Shown: positions 1 to 11,438, numbered from the stretch's first letter. The stretch: DNA of 19,260 nucleotides from JBFMCT01 sp046565765 (GCA_046565765.1 JBKHXX010000029.1:1-19260); one strand, 5' to 3'. Notes: generated from the sequence alone by a model not told the origin. Numbers and translations: made by a program.

Positions 1-1
1 C

Positions 2-604
2 CTGCGGGTCGACCGGGCCGACCTGAGCAAGAACATCATCCGCGGGTTCCGGGCCTACGACACGATGCTGCGCGACCACCCGGAGCTGTGCGAGCGGGTC
101 ACCTTCCTGGCCCTGATCCAGCCCAGCCGCCAGGACGTCGACGCCTACGTCGAGTACCTCGAACGCATCCGCCGGGTCGTGGCGGACGTCAACCTGGAGC
201 ACGGCACCGCCGACTGGCAGCCCATCGACCTCCGCCTGGGGGACGACATGGACCAGGCGGTGGCCGCCTACAAGCTGTTCGACCTCCTGGTGGTCAACGC
301 CATCTTCGACGGCATGAACCTGGTCGCCAAGGAGGCGGTGCTGGTCAACGAGCACGACGGGGTGCTGGCCCTGTCGGAGAACACCGGTGCCCACGAGGAG
401 CTGGGCGCCTTCGCGCTGACCCTGCACCCGTTCGACATCCAGCAGCAGGCGGACGTCTTCTACCAGGGGCTCATGATGGACCCGGCCGAGCGCCGCGACC
501 GCCTGGCCGCCTGCGCCCACGTCATCCGCAACAACGACATCGGCAAGTGGCTGCGCGAGCAGCTGGTGGACGTCCGCCGGCTCCGGGACGGCGGGGCGGG
601 CTGA
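2..604 (+). CDS. otsA: Trehalose-6-phosphate synthase, C-terminal part (5' end outside window)
   Basis: Open frame running in from the left edge, so only the last 200 residues are present. OtsA is a cytoplasmic GT20 glycosyltransferase that joins UDP- (or GDP-/ADP-) glucose to glucose-6-phosphate to make trehalose-6-phosphate, the first step of trehalose synthesis for osmotic and desiccation protection. Family signatures are visible: VDRADLSKNIIRGFRAY at the very start, FDGMNLVAKEAVL near residue 105, and LSENTGAHEELG followed by HPFDIQQQA near residues 123-148, which correspond to the nucleotide-sugar binding side of the C-terminal Rossmann domain. The conserved D-G-M-N-L-V-A-K-E is intact. 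It ends with TGA and converges on the receiver-ATPase gene at 683. A role in osmoprotection would suit the stress-signalling genes that follow. Identity is firm; the missing N-terminus cannot be judged. Confidence 0.93.
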   Translation: MRVDRADLSKNIIRGFRAYDTMLRDHPELCERVTFLALIQPSRQDVDAYVEYLERIRRVVADVNLEHGTADWQPIDLRLGDDMDQAVAAYKLFDLLVVNAIFDGMNLVAKEAVLVNEHDGVLALSENTGAHEELGAFALTLHPFDIQQQADVFYQGLMMDPAERRDRLAACAHVIRNNDIGKWLREQLVDVRRLRDGGAG

Positions 605-623
605 CCGCCGGCGTCAGCGGCGG
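605..623. terminator. Hairpin directly after otsA stop codon
   Basis: Directly after the otsA TGA, CCGCCG (605-610) and CGGCGG (618-623) form a 6-bp stem with a 7-base loop. There is no T-run, as is common in high-GC actinobacteria. It lies between two convergent genes, so a terminator role is plausible but unproven; short GC stems also arise by chance at this base composition. Confidence 0.35.
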
Positions 624-638
624 GGCACCGGCGCCCTC

Positions 639-697
639 GCCGGCGACCGCTGTCACCGGGCCGCCCGCGCCGGCGACCGCGGTCACCGGGCCGCCCG
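639..697. repeat. Two-copy 30-bp tandem direct repeat
   Basis: The segments 639-667 and 669-697 agree at 28 of 29 positions (T at 651 versus G at 681), with a period of 30 bp; each copy contains GTCACCGGGCCGCCCG. The second copy runs into the 3' end of the minus-strand receiver-ATPase gene (stop at 683-685). Each unit holds CCGGGCCGCCCG, able to form a small stem, so the repeat may act as part of a two-way transcription stop. Function is unknown. Confidence 0.6.
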
Positions 698-1480
698 GTC
701 CCGCGACGGCGCCCGGTCCAGGCGGGGCACCTCGAACCAGACGGTCTTGCCGTCGCCCGACGCCTCCACGCCCCACCCCGACGACATCGCCTCGACCAGC
801 GCCAGCCCCCGCCCCGACGTGTCCTCGTCCTCGGCCCGGCGGGCCTCCGGCACGCCCCCGCCCCGGTCGCTGACCTCGATGCGCAGGGCGTCGGTGCGCA
901 GGAGCACGGCGACCTCGGGCGCCGAGCGGCCGTGGACGACGGAGTTGGTCACCAGCTCGGACACCAGCAGCTTGACCGCCTCCAGGACGTCCTCGCAGTC
1001 CCAGCGCCGGAGGGTCTCCTCGACGAACCGGCGGGCGGTGGCGCTGCTGGTGGGGTCCTGTTCGAGCGACGTGCGCACCTCGTCGAGGGCCAGGGCCACC
1101 GTTTCGACGGCGCCTGCCACGGCGACCACGTCGGCCACCATCGCCCTGGCCGACAGACCCTTCTCGACGTAGCCCACCGCCCCCCGGCCGGCGGCCAGCG
1201 ACGCCAGGCGGCCCCGGGGGAAGCCGGACACCACGACCACCCGGGTCCGGGGGGAAGCGGCGGCCAGCTCGGGCAGCACCTCGATGCCGCCCGGCCCCGG
1301 CATCCCGAGGTCCAGAAGGAGCAGGTCGGGCTGCTCCTCGCCGACCGCCCGGAGGGCCTCAGCGCCGTCGGCGGCGGTGGCCACGACCTCGAAGCGGCCG
1401 TCCGCCTCGAGGGCGGCGGCCAGGAGGGCGCGCATGCCGTCGTAGTCGTCGGCGACCACGACGCGAAAGGCGGCGTTCAC
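683..1480 (-). CDS. Receiver domain fused to RsbW-like anti-sigma-type ATPase (HATPase_c)
   Basis: 265 residues from GTG at 1480. The frame stays open further upstream, but similarity to receivers begins right at this GTG, and a GGGGAG stretch touches it (unusually close for a Shine-Dalgarno site). Residues 5-120 are a CheY-like receiver with D11/D12, phosphorylation site D57 in LLLLDLGMPG, S85 and K107. Residues 135-265 are a GHKL ATPase of the RsbW/SpoIIAB class: N-box SELVTNSVVHG (N179), then DRGGG and TSGRGLALVEAM, and the closing GKTVWFEVP. There is no DNA-binding domain. RsbW-type kinases bind sigma factors or phosphorylate STAS anti-anti-sigma proteins; the fused receiver suggests that phosphorylation switches that activity. 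It is divergent from the hybrid kinase at 1620, an obvious candidate input, and has a paralogue at 16070. The domain call is firm; the partner is unknown. Confidence 0.88.
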   Translation of the reverse strand: MNAAFRVVVADDYDGMRALLAAALEADGRFEVVATAADGAEALRAVGEEQPDLLLLDLGMPGPGGIEVLPELAAASPRTRVVVVSGFPRGRLASLAAGRGAVGYVEKGLSARAMVADVVAVAGAVETVALALDEVRTSLEQDPTSSATARRFVEETLRRWDCEDVLEAVKLLVSELVTNSVVHGRSAPEVAVLLRTDALRIEVSDRGGGVPEARRAEDEDTSGRGLALVEAMSSGWGVEASGDGKTVWFEVPRLDRAPSRDRAAR

Positions 1481-1512
1481 CTCCCCAGTTTGTCGGTCGC
1501 CGGGGAGTTTCG

Positions 1513-1540
1513 GGAAGGCAACGGCGGTACCCTGCCTTCC
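1513..1540. promoter_or_regulatory. Inverted repeat in the divergent promoter region
   Basis: GGAAGGCA (1513-1520) and TGCCTTCC (1533-1540) are perfect 8-bp arms around a 12-base centre that contains the possible -10-like TACCCT (1528-1533). It lies between the divergent receiver-ATPase gene (start 1480) and the hybrid kinase gene (start 1620), so it could be an operator for one or both. No convincing -35 element was found for either direction. Confidence 0.35.
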
Positions 1541-1619
1541 GACACCGGCCTCCTTCCCGTGAAGACGCCCGCGGGCCGCCGGCCGGTCGATGGGCTTCGC
1601 CTGGAGGGGGATTCGCGAC

Positions 1620-5698
<4,079 letters not shown>

Positions 5699-5702
<4 letters not shown>

Positions 5703-6850
5703 GCGGGCCCGTCCCGGCTGGCGGGGACCGGGGCCGGGTGCTCATGGTGGACGACCGGCCCGACAACCTCCTGGCCCTCGAGGCGGTGCTGGAGCCGCTC
5801 GGCGCCGACCTGGTGCGGGCCGGGTCGGGCGAGGAGGCGCTGCGCCACCTGCTGGCGTCCGACTACGCCGTGATCATCCTCGACGTGCAGATGCCGGGCA
5901 TGGACGGGTTCGAGACGGCCCGGCTGATCAAGGCCCGGGAGAAGACCCGCTACGTGCCCATCATCTTCCTGACCGCCATCAGCGGCGAGGCCGAGCACCA
6001 CCTCCAGGGCTACCGCACCGGGGCGGTGGACTACGTCTACAAGCCGTTCAACCCCGAGGCCCTGCGCACCAAGGTCGGTGTCTTCCTCTCGTTGTGGCGG
6101 CAGGCCCAGGTGGTGGAGCGCCAGAGGGCCGAGCTGGCCCGCCAGCTGGCCGAGGTCGAGCGCCTCAACGGCGAGCTGGAGCGGTCGAACGCCGCCCTGG
6201 AGCGGTTCGCGGCGGCCGCCGCCGTCGAGATCCAGGAGCCGCTGGACAACGTGGCCGGCATGCTCGACCTGCTGGTGGCGCGGCATGGCCCCACCGTGGG
6301 CGACGAGGGCGGGCTGCTGGTGGGCCGGGCCGAGGCCAACCTGTCGCGGGTGCGGGAGCAGGTGGGGTCGCTGCTCGAGCTGGCCCGGGCCGCGGTCGAG
6401 CCGGTCGACCTGCAGCCGCTCGGGCTGGCCGACGTGGTGATGGAGGCGGCGGGCGGCATGGCGGGGGCCATGGAAGGCGCCCGGCTGGTGGTGGCCGACG
6501 GCCTGCCCGGGGTGCGCGGAGACCGGGCACGGCTGGTCAAGCTCTTCCGGGCCCTGCTGGACAACTCCCTCACCCATGCCGGCGTGCGGCCGTTGACCAT
6601 CCGGGTGGACGCCCAGACCGGCGGCGGGGCGGTCACCGTCACCGTCGCCGACGACGGGAACGGGTTCGCTCCTGATCTGCGTCCGCGCCTGTTCACGTTG
6701 CTCCCCGCTGACGGGGACGGGGCCGGACCGGTCCCCGCCGGCCTGGCCGCCTGCCGCCGCATCGTCGAAGGCCACGGCGGCACCATCTGGGCCGAACCCG
6801 GCGAAGGCCGCGGCGCCGTCGTCCGATTCACGTTGCCGGCGGGGGTGTAG
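5699..6850 (+). CDS. Receiver-coiled-coil protein with degenerate histidine-kinase module, OsaB-like
   Basis: 383 residues from GTG at 5699, whose GTGA overlaps the stop of the hybrid kinase, implying coupled translation; a GTG at 5687 is possible. Residues 12-125 form a receiver with VDDRPDN, D62 in ILDVQMPGMDG and the KPF lysine. A coiled coil follows at about 133-170 (RQRAELARQLAEVERLNGEL). Next comes a DHp-like segment ERFAAAAAVEIQEPLDNV, in which the position normally held by the phospho-accepting histidine (as in ASHDLQEPL) is V176. A GHKL-like domain retains N289 and DDGNG (D319), but the G2 box reads PVPAGLAACRRIV rather than a glycine-rich lid. It may therefore be unable to autophosphorylate and could act as a phosphate receiver or dimer partner for the upstream kinase. 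Streptomyces OsaB is also a receiver plus coiled coil encoded after a hybrid kinase. Output is unknown. Confidence 0.88.
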
Positions 6851-6881
6851 GGCGGGTTCATTCCGCGCTGTTGCTCGGCCG

Positions 6882-7358
6882 TTATAGAGCTGATATCGGC
6901 GGCGGGGGCGGGCGGTCGAGGAGGGCCCGATTTCGGTCGAGTGCCTGGCGGACACGACGCTGGAGGCGGGCGATGAAGATCGTCGCAATGACGAAGACGA
7001 GGGGTATAAGGGACAGCCCAAGCACCAGTGCCCACCGGGAGTCCTGGATGGCCCACATCACCGGCACCGAGAACCACACGAGCCCGAGGAGTACGTTCAC
7101 CCGGCGAAGAAGGTTGCTGGGCCGGCCGATGACCGCCGTGGCCAGATCGACCGCCGCCGGTGCAAGCCTGCTGTCCGCCACTGCTTGGCCTCGCCAGACG
7201 GCTCGGTTGAGCTCTCGCCGGTCGTCGGGATCCAGAGCATCGGCCGTGACACGCCAGTGGCTGCGGGCCGTGCGAGCCTGGCGATAGTCGTCCCGGTAAA
7301 GCAGCCGCTCGAGCACCAGTGTGGCAAGAAGGACGACGCCGACAATGATGCGGAGCAC
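6882..7358 (-). CDS. Small membrane protein of unknown function
   Basis: 158 residues from GTG at 7358; AGG in ATTAGGTAGC about 11 bases upstream is a weak ribosome site. I do not recognise a family. Hydrophobic stretches at about 2-20 (LRIIVGVVLLATLVLERLLY), 87-105 (VNVLLGLVWFSVPVMWAIQ) and 109-131 (WALVLGLSLIPLVFVIATIF) look like three membrane segments, with a charged, arginine-rich loop between the first and second and a tail ending in five prolines. It converges on the receiver-kinase gene ending at 6850 and is divergent from the DUF222/HNH gene at 7461. By eye its codon use is less strictly GC-ending than its neighbours, so it may be a more recent arrival. The coding call rests on the sensible hydrophobicity pattern and length. 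Confidence 0.65.
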   Translation of the reverse strand: MLRIIVGVVLLATLVLERLLYRDDYRQARTARSHWRVTADALDPDDRRELNRAVWRGQAVADSRLAPAAVDLATAVIGRPSNLLRRVNVLLGLVWFSVPVMWAIQDSRWALVLGLSLIPLVFVIATIFIARLQRRVRQALDRNRALLDRPPPPPISAL

Positions 7359-7382
7359 GTTGCGATGCTACCTAATGACACG

Positions 7383-7411
7383 TTGCATCGGAAACAACGA
7401 TGAGCTATAAT
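7383..7411 (+). promoter_or_regulatory. Near-consensus sigma70-type promoter for the DUF222/HNH gene
   Basis: TTGCAT (7383-7388) and TATAAT (7406-7411) are separated by exactly 17 bp. The -10 box is a perfect consensus match, rare in so GC-rich a sequence. Transcription would start near 7418 and give a leader of about 43 bases before the GTG at 7461. A short inverted repeat, CATCG (7386-7390) and CGATG (7398-7402), overlaps the spacer and could be an operator half-site pair. Confidence 0.7.
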
Positions 7412-7460
7412 AGGTTCGGCCACTTCCCCCGGTCAGGCGGTTGTAGATCCAGGGGTTGAA

Positions 7461-8534
7461 GTGCTCAGCAACCTTCAGGAAGCGGTCAATGCGTTGGCGG
7501 GTGTTGATCCGCATGCGTTGGCGGACGGGGAGTCGATTCAGGTCCTCTGTCGGGAGCTGGAGCGGCTGCAGGCGATCGCCACCCGGGCCGTTGCCGCGTT
7601 CGATGCGGGGCGGGAGTGGGAGGAGGACGGGGCCCGGTCGGCGGCGGCGTGGCTGGCCACGCGTTGCCGGCGGACGGTGACGTCGGCCCGCCGGCAGGTG
7701 AAGATCGGGCGCGTCCTGCGGGAGTTGCCGGTGGTGGAGGCGGCCTGGGTCGACGGCGACATCGGCGGGGAGCACGTGGAGCCGATGGCGGCGACCTGCC
7801 GGCGGGTGGGCCTCGAGATCATGCGGCCCGACGAGGCGTTCCTGGTCGACAAGGCACGGGAGCTGGGAGTGCGTCCGTTTCGGCAGGTGCTGGCCTACTG
7901 GGAGCAGGCGGTCGATCCCGACGGCGTGGAGGACACGGCGGAGGCGCAGCGCGAATCGAGGCGGTTACACCTGTCGCAGAGCTACGAGGGCATGTGGTTC
8001 CTCGACGGGCTGCTGGACCCGGTCAGCGGCGAGATCGTCTCCAACGCGCTGCGGGCCATCGAGGGCGAGCGGTACGACCCGGCTCGTACACCGGCCCAGC
8101 GGCGGGCCGACGCACTGGTGGAGATGGCGCGACGGGCGGCGGCGGCCGACGGGGCGACGGCCAGGCCGCTGTTCACCGTGCTGGTCGGCTACGAGACGCT
8201 GGCGGGGAGGGTGTGTGAGCTGGCCAGCGGCACGGTCGTGACGCCAGGGTCACTGCTGCCGTGGCTGACCGAGGCGCACGTGGAGCGGGTGGTGTTCGAC
8301 GGCCCCGACCGGGTGAAGAACGTGGGGCCGAGGCGGCGGCTGTTCGACGGGGCCACTCGACGGGCGGTGGAGGTGCGGGACCGGAAGTGCTACTCGGAGT
8401 TCTGCGACGTCCCGGCCGACGAGTGCCAGGTCGACCACGTCCGGCCGTGGTCGCAGGGCGGCCCGACCATCGACAGCAACGGCCGGGCGGCCTGCGGGTA
8501 CCACAACCGGTTCCGCCACCCCCGGCCGCCGTAA
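7461..8534 (+). CDS. DUF222 / 13E12-family protein with C-terminal HNH endonuclease domain
   Basis: 357 residues from GTG at 7461, preceded by AGGGG at about 5 bases. The N-terminal 300 residues match the actinobacterial DUF222 (13E12 repeat) pattern: RELERLQAIATRAVAAFD, an arginine-rich segment (SARRQVKIGRVLRELPVVE), and GEIVSNALRAIEGE followed by RTPAQRRADALVEMARRA. The HNH motif follows: QVDHVRPWSQGG with H326, N340, and YHNRFRH with H348. A zinc-knuckle-like C-x(n)-C arrangement (CYSEFC, then CG before the last histidine) supports a beta-beta-alpha metal fold. These proteins are abundant and multi-copy in actinobacteria. Nuclease activity is inferred from the fold, and the biological role is not established. 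It has its own strong promoter upstream and a hairpin at its end. Confidence 0.9.
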   Translation: MLSNLQEAVNALAGVDPHALADGESIQVLCRELERLQAIATRAVAAFDAGREWEEDGARSAAAWLATRCRRTVTSARRQVKIGRVLRELPVVEAAWVDGDIGGEHVEPMAATCRRVGLEIMRPDEAFLVDKARELGVRPFRQVLAYWEQAVDPDGVEDTAEAQRESRRLHLSQSYEGMWFLDGLLDPVSGEIVSNALRAIEGERYDPARTPAQRRADALVEMARRAAAADGATARPLFTVLVGYETLAGRVCELASGTVVTPGSLLPWLTEAHVERVVFDGPDRVKNVGPRRRLFDGATRRAVEVRDRKCYSEFCDVPADECQVDHVRPWSQGGPTIDSNGRAACGYHNRFRHPRPP

Positions 8535-8536
8535 CG

Positions 8537-8556
8537 CCGCCGCTCAGCTGCGGCGG
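8537..8556. terminator. Bidirectional hairpin between convergent DUF222/HNH and ABC permease genes
   Basis: CCGCCGC (8537-8543) pairs perfectly with GCGGCGG (8550-8556) around a 6-base loop. It begins 3 bases after the TAA of the HNH gene, and the permease stop codon (8544-8546, minus strand) lies in the loop, so one element can serve both convergent genes. There is no T-run. Confidence 0.55.
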
Positions 8557-9377
8557 TAGAGGCGGCTGGTCAGAGGGGCGAAGACGAGGGTGATGGCGAC
8601 GGCCACGGCGAGGACGATGAGCACGTCGCCGGTGTCGACCTCGCCCTCCATGAACCCCCGGGAGACGGAGGCCAGCCGGGAGATGGGGTTGATGTTGACG
8701 AACGCCTCCAGCGGCCCGGGGAGCGTCTCGGGGTCGACGAACACGTTGGAGAGGAACGTGAGCGGGAAGATGGCCATGAAGCCGGCGTTCATGACCGCGC
8801 TGGGGGAGCGCAGGCGCAGGCCGAGGGTGGTGAACACCCACGACAAGGCGAAGGCGAAGAGCACGACCAGGCCCAGGGCGGCGACCACGCCGGGGATGCC
8901 GGCCCCGGGGCGGAAGCCGAGCGCGTAGCCGAGGGCGATGATGACGCAGCCGTTGGCGAGGTAGCGGGCGGCGTCGCCCAGCAGGGCCCCCAGGAGCGGG
9001 GCCGGGCGCCAGATGGGGAGCGAGCGGAAGCGGTCGGCCACGCCCTTGGTGAGGTCGGTGTTGATGGAGACGCCCGAGTAGACGGTGGTGAAGAGCACGG
9101 ACATCACCAGGATGCCGGGGAGGATGTACTGCAGGTACTCGCGGGTGGAGCCGGCGATGGCGCCGCCGAAGATGTAGGTGAACATCAGCACGAACATGAC
9201 CGGCGTGATGGTCACGTCGAGCAGCTGCTCGGGGACGTGCTTCACCTTGAGCATCCCCCGCCAGCCGAAGGCGAGGGCGGCGGAGAGGGCGCTGGCGCGG
9301 GGCGGGCGCTCGGTGGAGGCGATGGCCTTGCGGACGGCCGCCTCGTCGGCGGAGGTGCCGATGTCTGTCACGCTCAT
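8544..9377 (-). CDS. ABC-2 type exporter permease (DrrB-like)
   Basis: 277 residues. ATG at 9377 overlaps the stop of the ATPase gene (ATGA), with AGGAG 6 bases upstream, so the two are co-translated. About six hydrophobic segments are visible (near 52-72, 81-102, 127-154, 160-186, 192-212 and 250-274), after a soluble N-terminus of about 50 residues with a short amphipathic stretch (FGWRGMLKVKHVPEQLLDVTI). Typical ABC2_membrane landmarks are present: LPGILVMSVLFTTVYSGVSINTDLTKGVADRFRSLP and FVNINPISRLASVSRGFM. It should form a dimeric membrane channel with the adjacent ATPase and export a hydrophobic compound such as a drug or lipid; the substrate cannot be read from the sequence. Confidence 0.93.
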   Translation of the reverse strand: MSVTDIGTSADEAAVRKAIASTERPPRASALSAALAFGWRGMLKVKHVPEQLLDVTITPVMFVLMFTYIFGGAIAGSTREYLQYILPGILVMSVLFTTVYSGVSINTDLTKGVADRFRSLPIWRPAPLLGALLGDAARYLANGCVIIALGYALGFRPGAGIPGVVAALGLVVLFAFALSWVFTTLGLRLRSPSAVMNAGFMAIFPLTFLSNVFVDPETLPGPLEAFVNINPISRLASVSRGFMEGEVDTGDVLIVLAVAVAITLVFAPLTSRLYRRS

Positions 9378-10363
9378 GCTGACTCCTCTCCGGCGGCAAC
9401 GGCCGGTTCGGCGGCGGGGTCGACGGCGGGGTGTCCGGTGAGGGCCAGGAAGACCTCGTCGAGGGTGGGCTGGCCGAGGGAGAAGTCGGCGATGCCCACC
9501 CCTGCCCGGGCCAGCTCCGCCAGGGCCAGGGCGCCGCGGTCGGCGTCGGGGCAGGGAGCGGTCAGGGTGGCGGGATCGGCCTCCGGGCTGGCGCCGCCCA
9601 GTTCCCGGGTCAGGACCTGCTCGGCGTCGGGCCGGCGGGCGGGGTCGAGCAGGCGGACCCGCAGCGATCCGGAACCGACCGACGCCTTGAGCTGCGTGGG
9701 CGTGCCTTCGGCGATGACCCGGCCGTGGTCGATGACGGCGATGCCGTCGGCCAGCTGGTCGGCCTCCTCCAGGTACTGCGTGCAGAGCAGGATGGTCGTC
9801 CCGCCGGCCACGAGGGCCCGCACGATGTCCCAGACCTGGTTGCGGGACCGGGGGTCGAGGCCGGTGGTGGGCTCGTCGAGGAACATGAGGGCCGGCGTGA
9901 CGACCATGCTGGCGGCGATGTCGAGGCGGCGGCGCATGCCGCCCGAGAAGTGCTTCACCAGCCGGTTCGCGGCCTCGGTGAGCCCGAACGCCTCGAGCAG
10001 CTCGTCGGCCCGTCGCTTGGCCGCCGGGCGCTTCAGCCCGAGGAGCCAGCCCAGCAGCACGAGGTTCTCGCGGCCGGTGAGGTCCTCGTCCACCGAGGCG
10101 AGCTGGCCGGTGAGGGTGACCGAGGCGCGGACCTCGTCGGCGTCCTCCACGATGTCGTGGCCGAGGACGAGGGCGGTGCCGGCGTCGGGGCGCAGCAGGG
10201 TGGCCAGCATGCGGATGGTGGTCGTCTTGCCTGCGCCGTTGGGCCCCAGCACGCCGTAGACGGACCCGGCCCGCACGGCCAGGTCGACGCCGTCCACGGC
10301 GCGCGAGTCGCCGAACGACTTCACGAGCCCGGTGGCTTCGATGGCGAGGGTTGCGCTGGTCAT
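9374..10363 (-). CDS. ABC exporter ATP-binding protein (DrrA-like)
   Basis: 329 residues from ATG at 10363 (MTSATLAIEATGLVKSFG). An upstream ATG at 10423 would add a basic 20-residue tail not typical of the family; purine-rich AAAGAGAAG precedes the chosen start. Walker A GPNGAGKTT has K46, the Q-loop is LTGQLASVDEDLTGRENL, the signature FSGGMRRRLDIA lies at 139-150 and Walker B LMFLDEP has E164, followed by the D-loop and an H-loop region (LLCTQYLEEAD). The C-terminal extension ends with GQPTLDEVFLALTG, typical of the DrrA/daunorubicin-resistance class. Length is normal. It powers the permease encoded directly downstream, which overlaps by 4 bases. The AhpD-like pair lies upstream on the same strand, 88 bp away. 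Confidence 0.94.
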   Translation of the reverse strand: MTSATLAIEATGLVKSFGDSRAVDGVDLAVRAGSVYGVLGPNGAGKTTTIRMLATLLRPDAGTALVLGHDIVEDADEVRASVTLTGQLASVDEDLTGRENLVLLGWLLGLKRPAAKRRADELLEAFGLTEAANRLVKHFSGGMRRRLDIAASMVVTPALMFLDEPTTGLDPRSRNQVWDIVRALVAGGTTILLCTQYLEEADQLADGIAVIDHGRVIAEGTPTQLKASVGSGSLRVRLLDPARRPDAEQVLTRELGGASPEADPATLTAPCPDADRGALALAELARAGVGIADFSLGQPTLDEVFLALTGHPAVDPAAEPAVAAGEESA

Positions 10364-10389
10364 GGTCTTCTCTTTCGGAAGTGTCGCAC

Positions 10390-10410
10390 GGCGCCGGAAC
10401 CGCCGGCGTC
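10390..10410. other. Hairpin between the AhpD-like genes and the ABC exporter genes
   Basis: GGCGCCGG (10390-10397) and CCGGCGTC (10403-10410) form an 8-bp stem (one G-U pair) with a 5-base loop in the 88-bp gap upstream of the ATPase gene. On the minus strand no T-run follows, so it may be a weak terminator, an RNA processing site or chance. Confidence 0.3.
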
Positions 10411-10451
10411 CCTTTTCCGTCACCTACGGGGGACCGAGCGGGGGCGCGCGG

Positions 10452-11039
10452 TCAGCGCATCACGAAGCCGGGAAGCTCGTAGCTGAAGCGGTGGATGGCC
10501 TTGGCGCCGGCCCGGACGTGGTCGTCGGAATCCCAGGTCCAGCCCAGGGTGTTGGCCATGCGGTTGACCAGGTTGAAGACGAAGTTCACGTGGAGGGCGT
10601 CCACGATGGCGTCGTCGGGCACGCCTGCGGCCCGCACGCTGTCGACGTCGTGGGGGGCCACGTCTTCAGGGGTGCGGGACAGCTTGGCCAGCAGCGGTAG
10701 GACGGCGGCCAGCTCAGGCCGGATGCCGGCGTGGCTCTCAGGATCGAGCCGCCAGCCGGACTCCACCCTCGTCGTCTCGCCGTGCACCCGGGCGCAGAAG
10801 GGGCACTCGTTCTGCCGAGACGTGAACGCGGCCATGTACTCGCGCTCGGCGGCCGTCCAGAACGACGGCTCGCGCAGGACGTCGTGGACCAGCGCCAGGA
10901 AGGGTCGCCCGAAGAGCTCGGGCCGGTGCATGGCGACCTTGGCCACGCCGTCCATCTCGTGGCCGAAGACGAGGCGGGCGACGCGCTGGAACACCTTGGC
11001 CACCCGCGAGTGCGCTTCCCCGACGGTCTGCAGGCGCAT
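10452..11039 (-). CDS. AhpD/carboxymuconolactone decarboxylase-like protein with CxxC
   Basis: 195 residues. ATG at 11037-11039 overlaps the stop of the upstream gene by one base (TGATG), so translation is probably coupled. Residues 60-90 carry the AhpD-type active site: WTAAEREYMAAFTSRQNECPFCARVHG, with C79, C82 and H86 and an upstream glutamate. In AhpD these cysteines and the histidine give alkylhydroperoxidase activity. Later helices (AGVPDDAIVDALHVNFVFNLVNRMANTLGW, residues about 137-166) are the typical second half of the all-helical fold. A thiol peroxidase or disulfide-reductase role is likely; the electron donor and true substrate are unknown. It is the second gene of a pair with the shorter family member at 11039-11317. 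Confidence 0.85.
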   Translation of the reverse strand: MRLQTVGEAHSRVAKVFQRVARLVFGHEMDGVAKVAMHRPELFGRPFLALVHDVLREPSFWTAAEREYMAAFTSRQNECPFCARVHGETTRVESGWRLDPESHAGIRPELAAVLPLLAKLSRTPEDVAPHDVDSVRAAGVPDDAIVDALHVNFVFNLVNRMANTLGWTWDSDDHVRAGAKAIHRFSYELPGFVMR

Positions 11040-11317
11040 CAGCTGGGGCCCCGGACGGCCCGAAGACCGGACTCCAGGCGTTCGAAGGCGGCGCCGAGGG
11101 CTGCCGCCACCGTCAGCTCGAAGATCTCCTCCTCGGTGTGACCCGCGGCGCGCAGGGCGGTCACATCGGCGTCGGTCACCCGGTAGGACTCGGTCCGCAC
11201 CTTATGGAGGAACGGCGCCCAGGCGGCGGGCACGTCCCCGCTCCCGTCGGCGGCGGCCCGGCGGGCGTCGGTACCGGTGACGCCGTCGGTCTCGAGCACG
11301 GGCGTGGCGCAAGGCAC
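11039..11317 (-). CDS. Short carboxymuconolactone decarboxylase-like protein without CxxC
   Basis: 92 residues from GTG at 11317, well supported by GGGAGG (11325-11330) 7 bases upstream. The C-terminal half (VTDADVTALRAAGHTEEEIFELTVAAALGAAFERLESGL) matches the helical half of the AhpD/CMD fold (Lraa G.s.eeI.el...aa...n...R). No CxxC motif is present, so on its own it should lack peroxidase chemistry. Overlap with the next gene suggests it works as the partner of that 195-residue protein, for example as a mixed oligomer. First gene of the minus-strand unit; divergent from the FAD protein gene at 11439. Confidence 0.75.
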   Translation of the reverse strand: MPCATPVLETDGVTGTDARRAAADGSGDVPAAWAPFLHKVRTESYRVTDADVTALRAAGHTEEEIFELTVAAALGAAFERLESGLRAVRGPS

Positions 11318-11438
11318 TCACTGCCTCCCGGTGACGGTCGGTCGCCGCGACGGGCGGCGGTGCCTTTCGCTTCCTCATCGAACCCCCGCCGCAGCCTACG
11401 GCGCGGTGTCGGGACACGGATTGGGTAGGGGGGAGCCG

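Noticed and set aside
1567..1576. GCCCGCGGGC palindrome upstream of the kinase gene
   Set aside because: A 10-bp all-GC palindrome is expected by chance in such GC-rich DNA.
10364..10423. Longer ABC ATPase starting at ATG 10423
   Set aside because: It would add a basic, non-conserved 20-residue stretch overlapping the hairpin at 10390-10410; the ABC fold begins right after the ATG at 10363.
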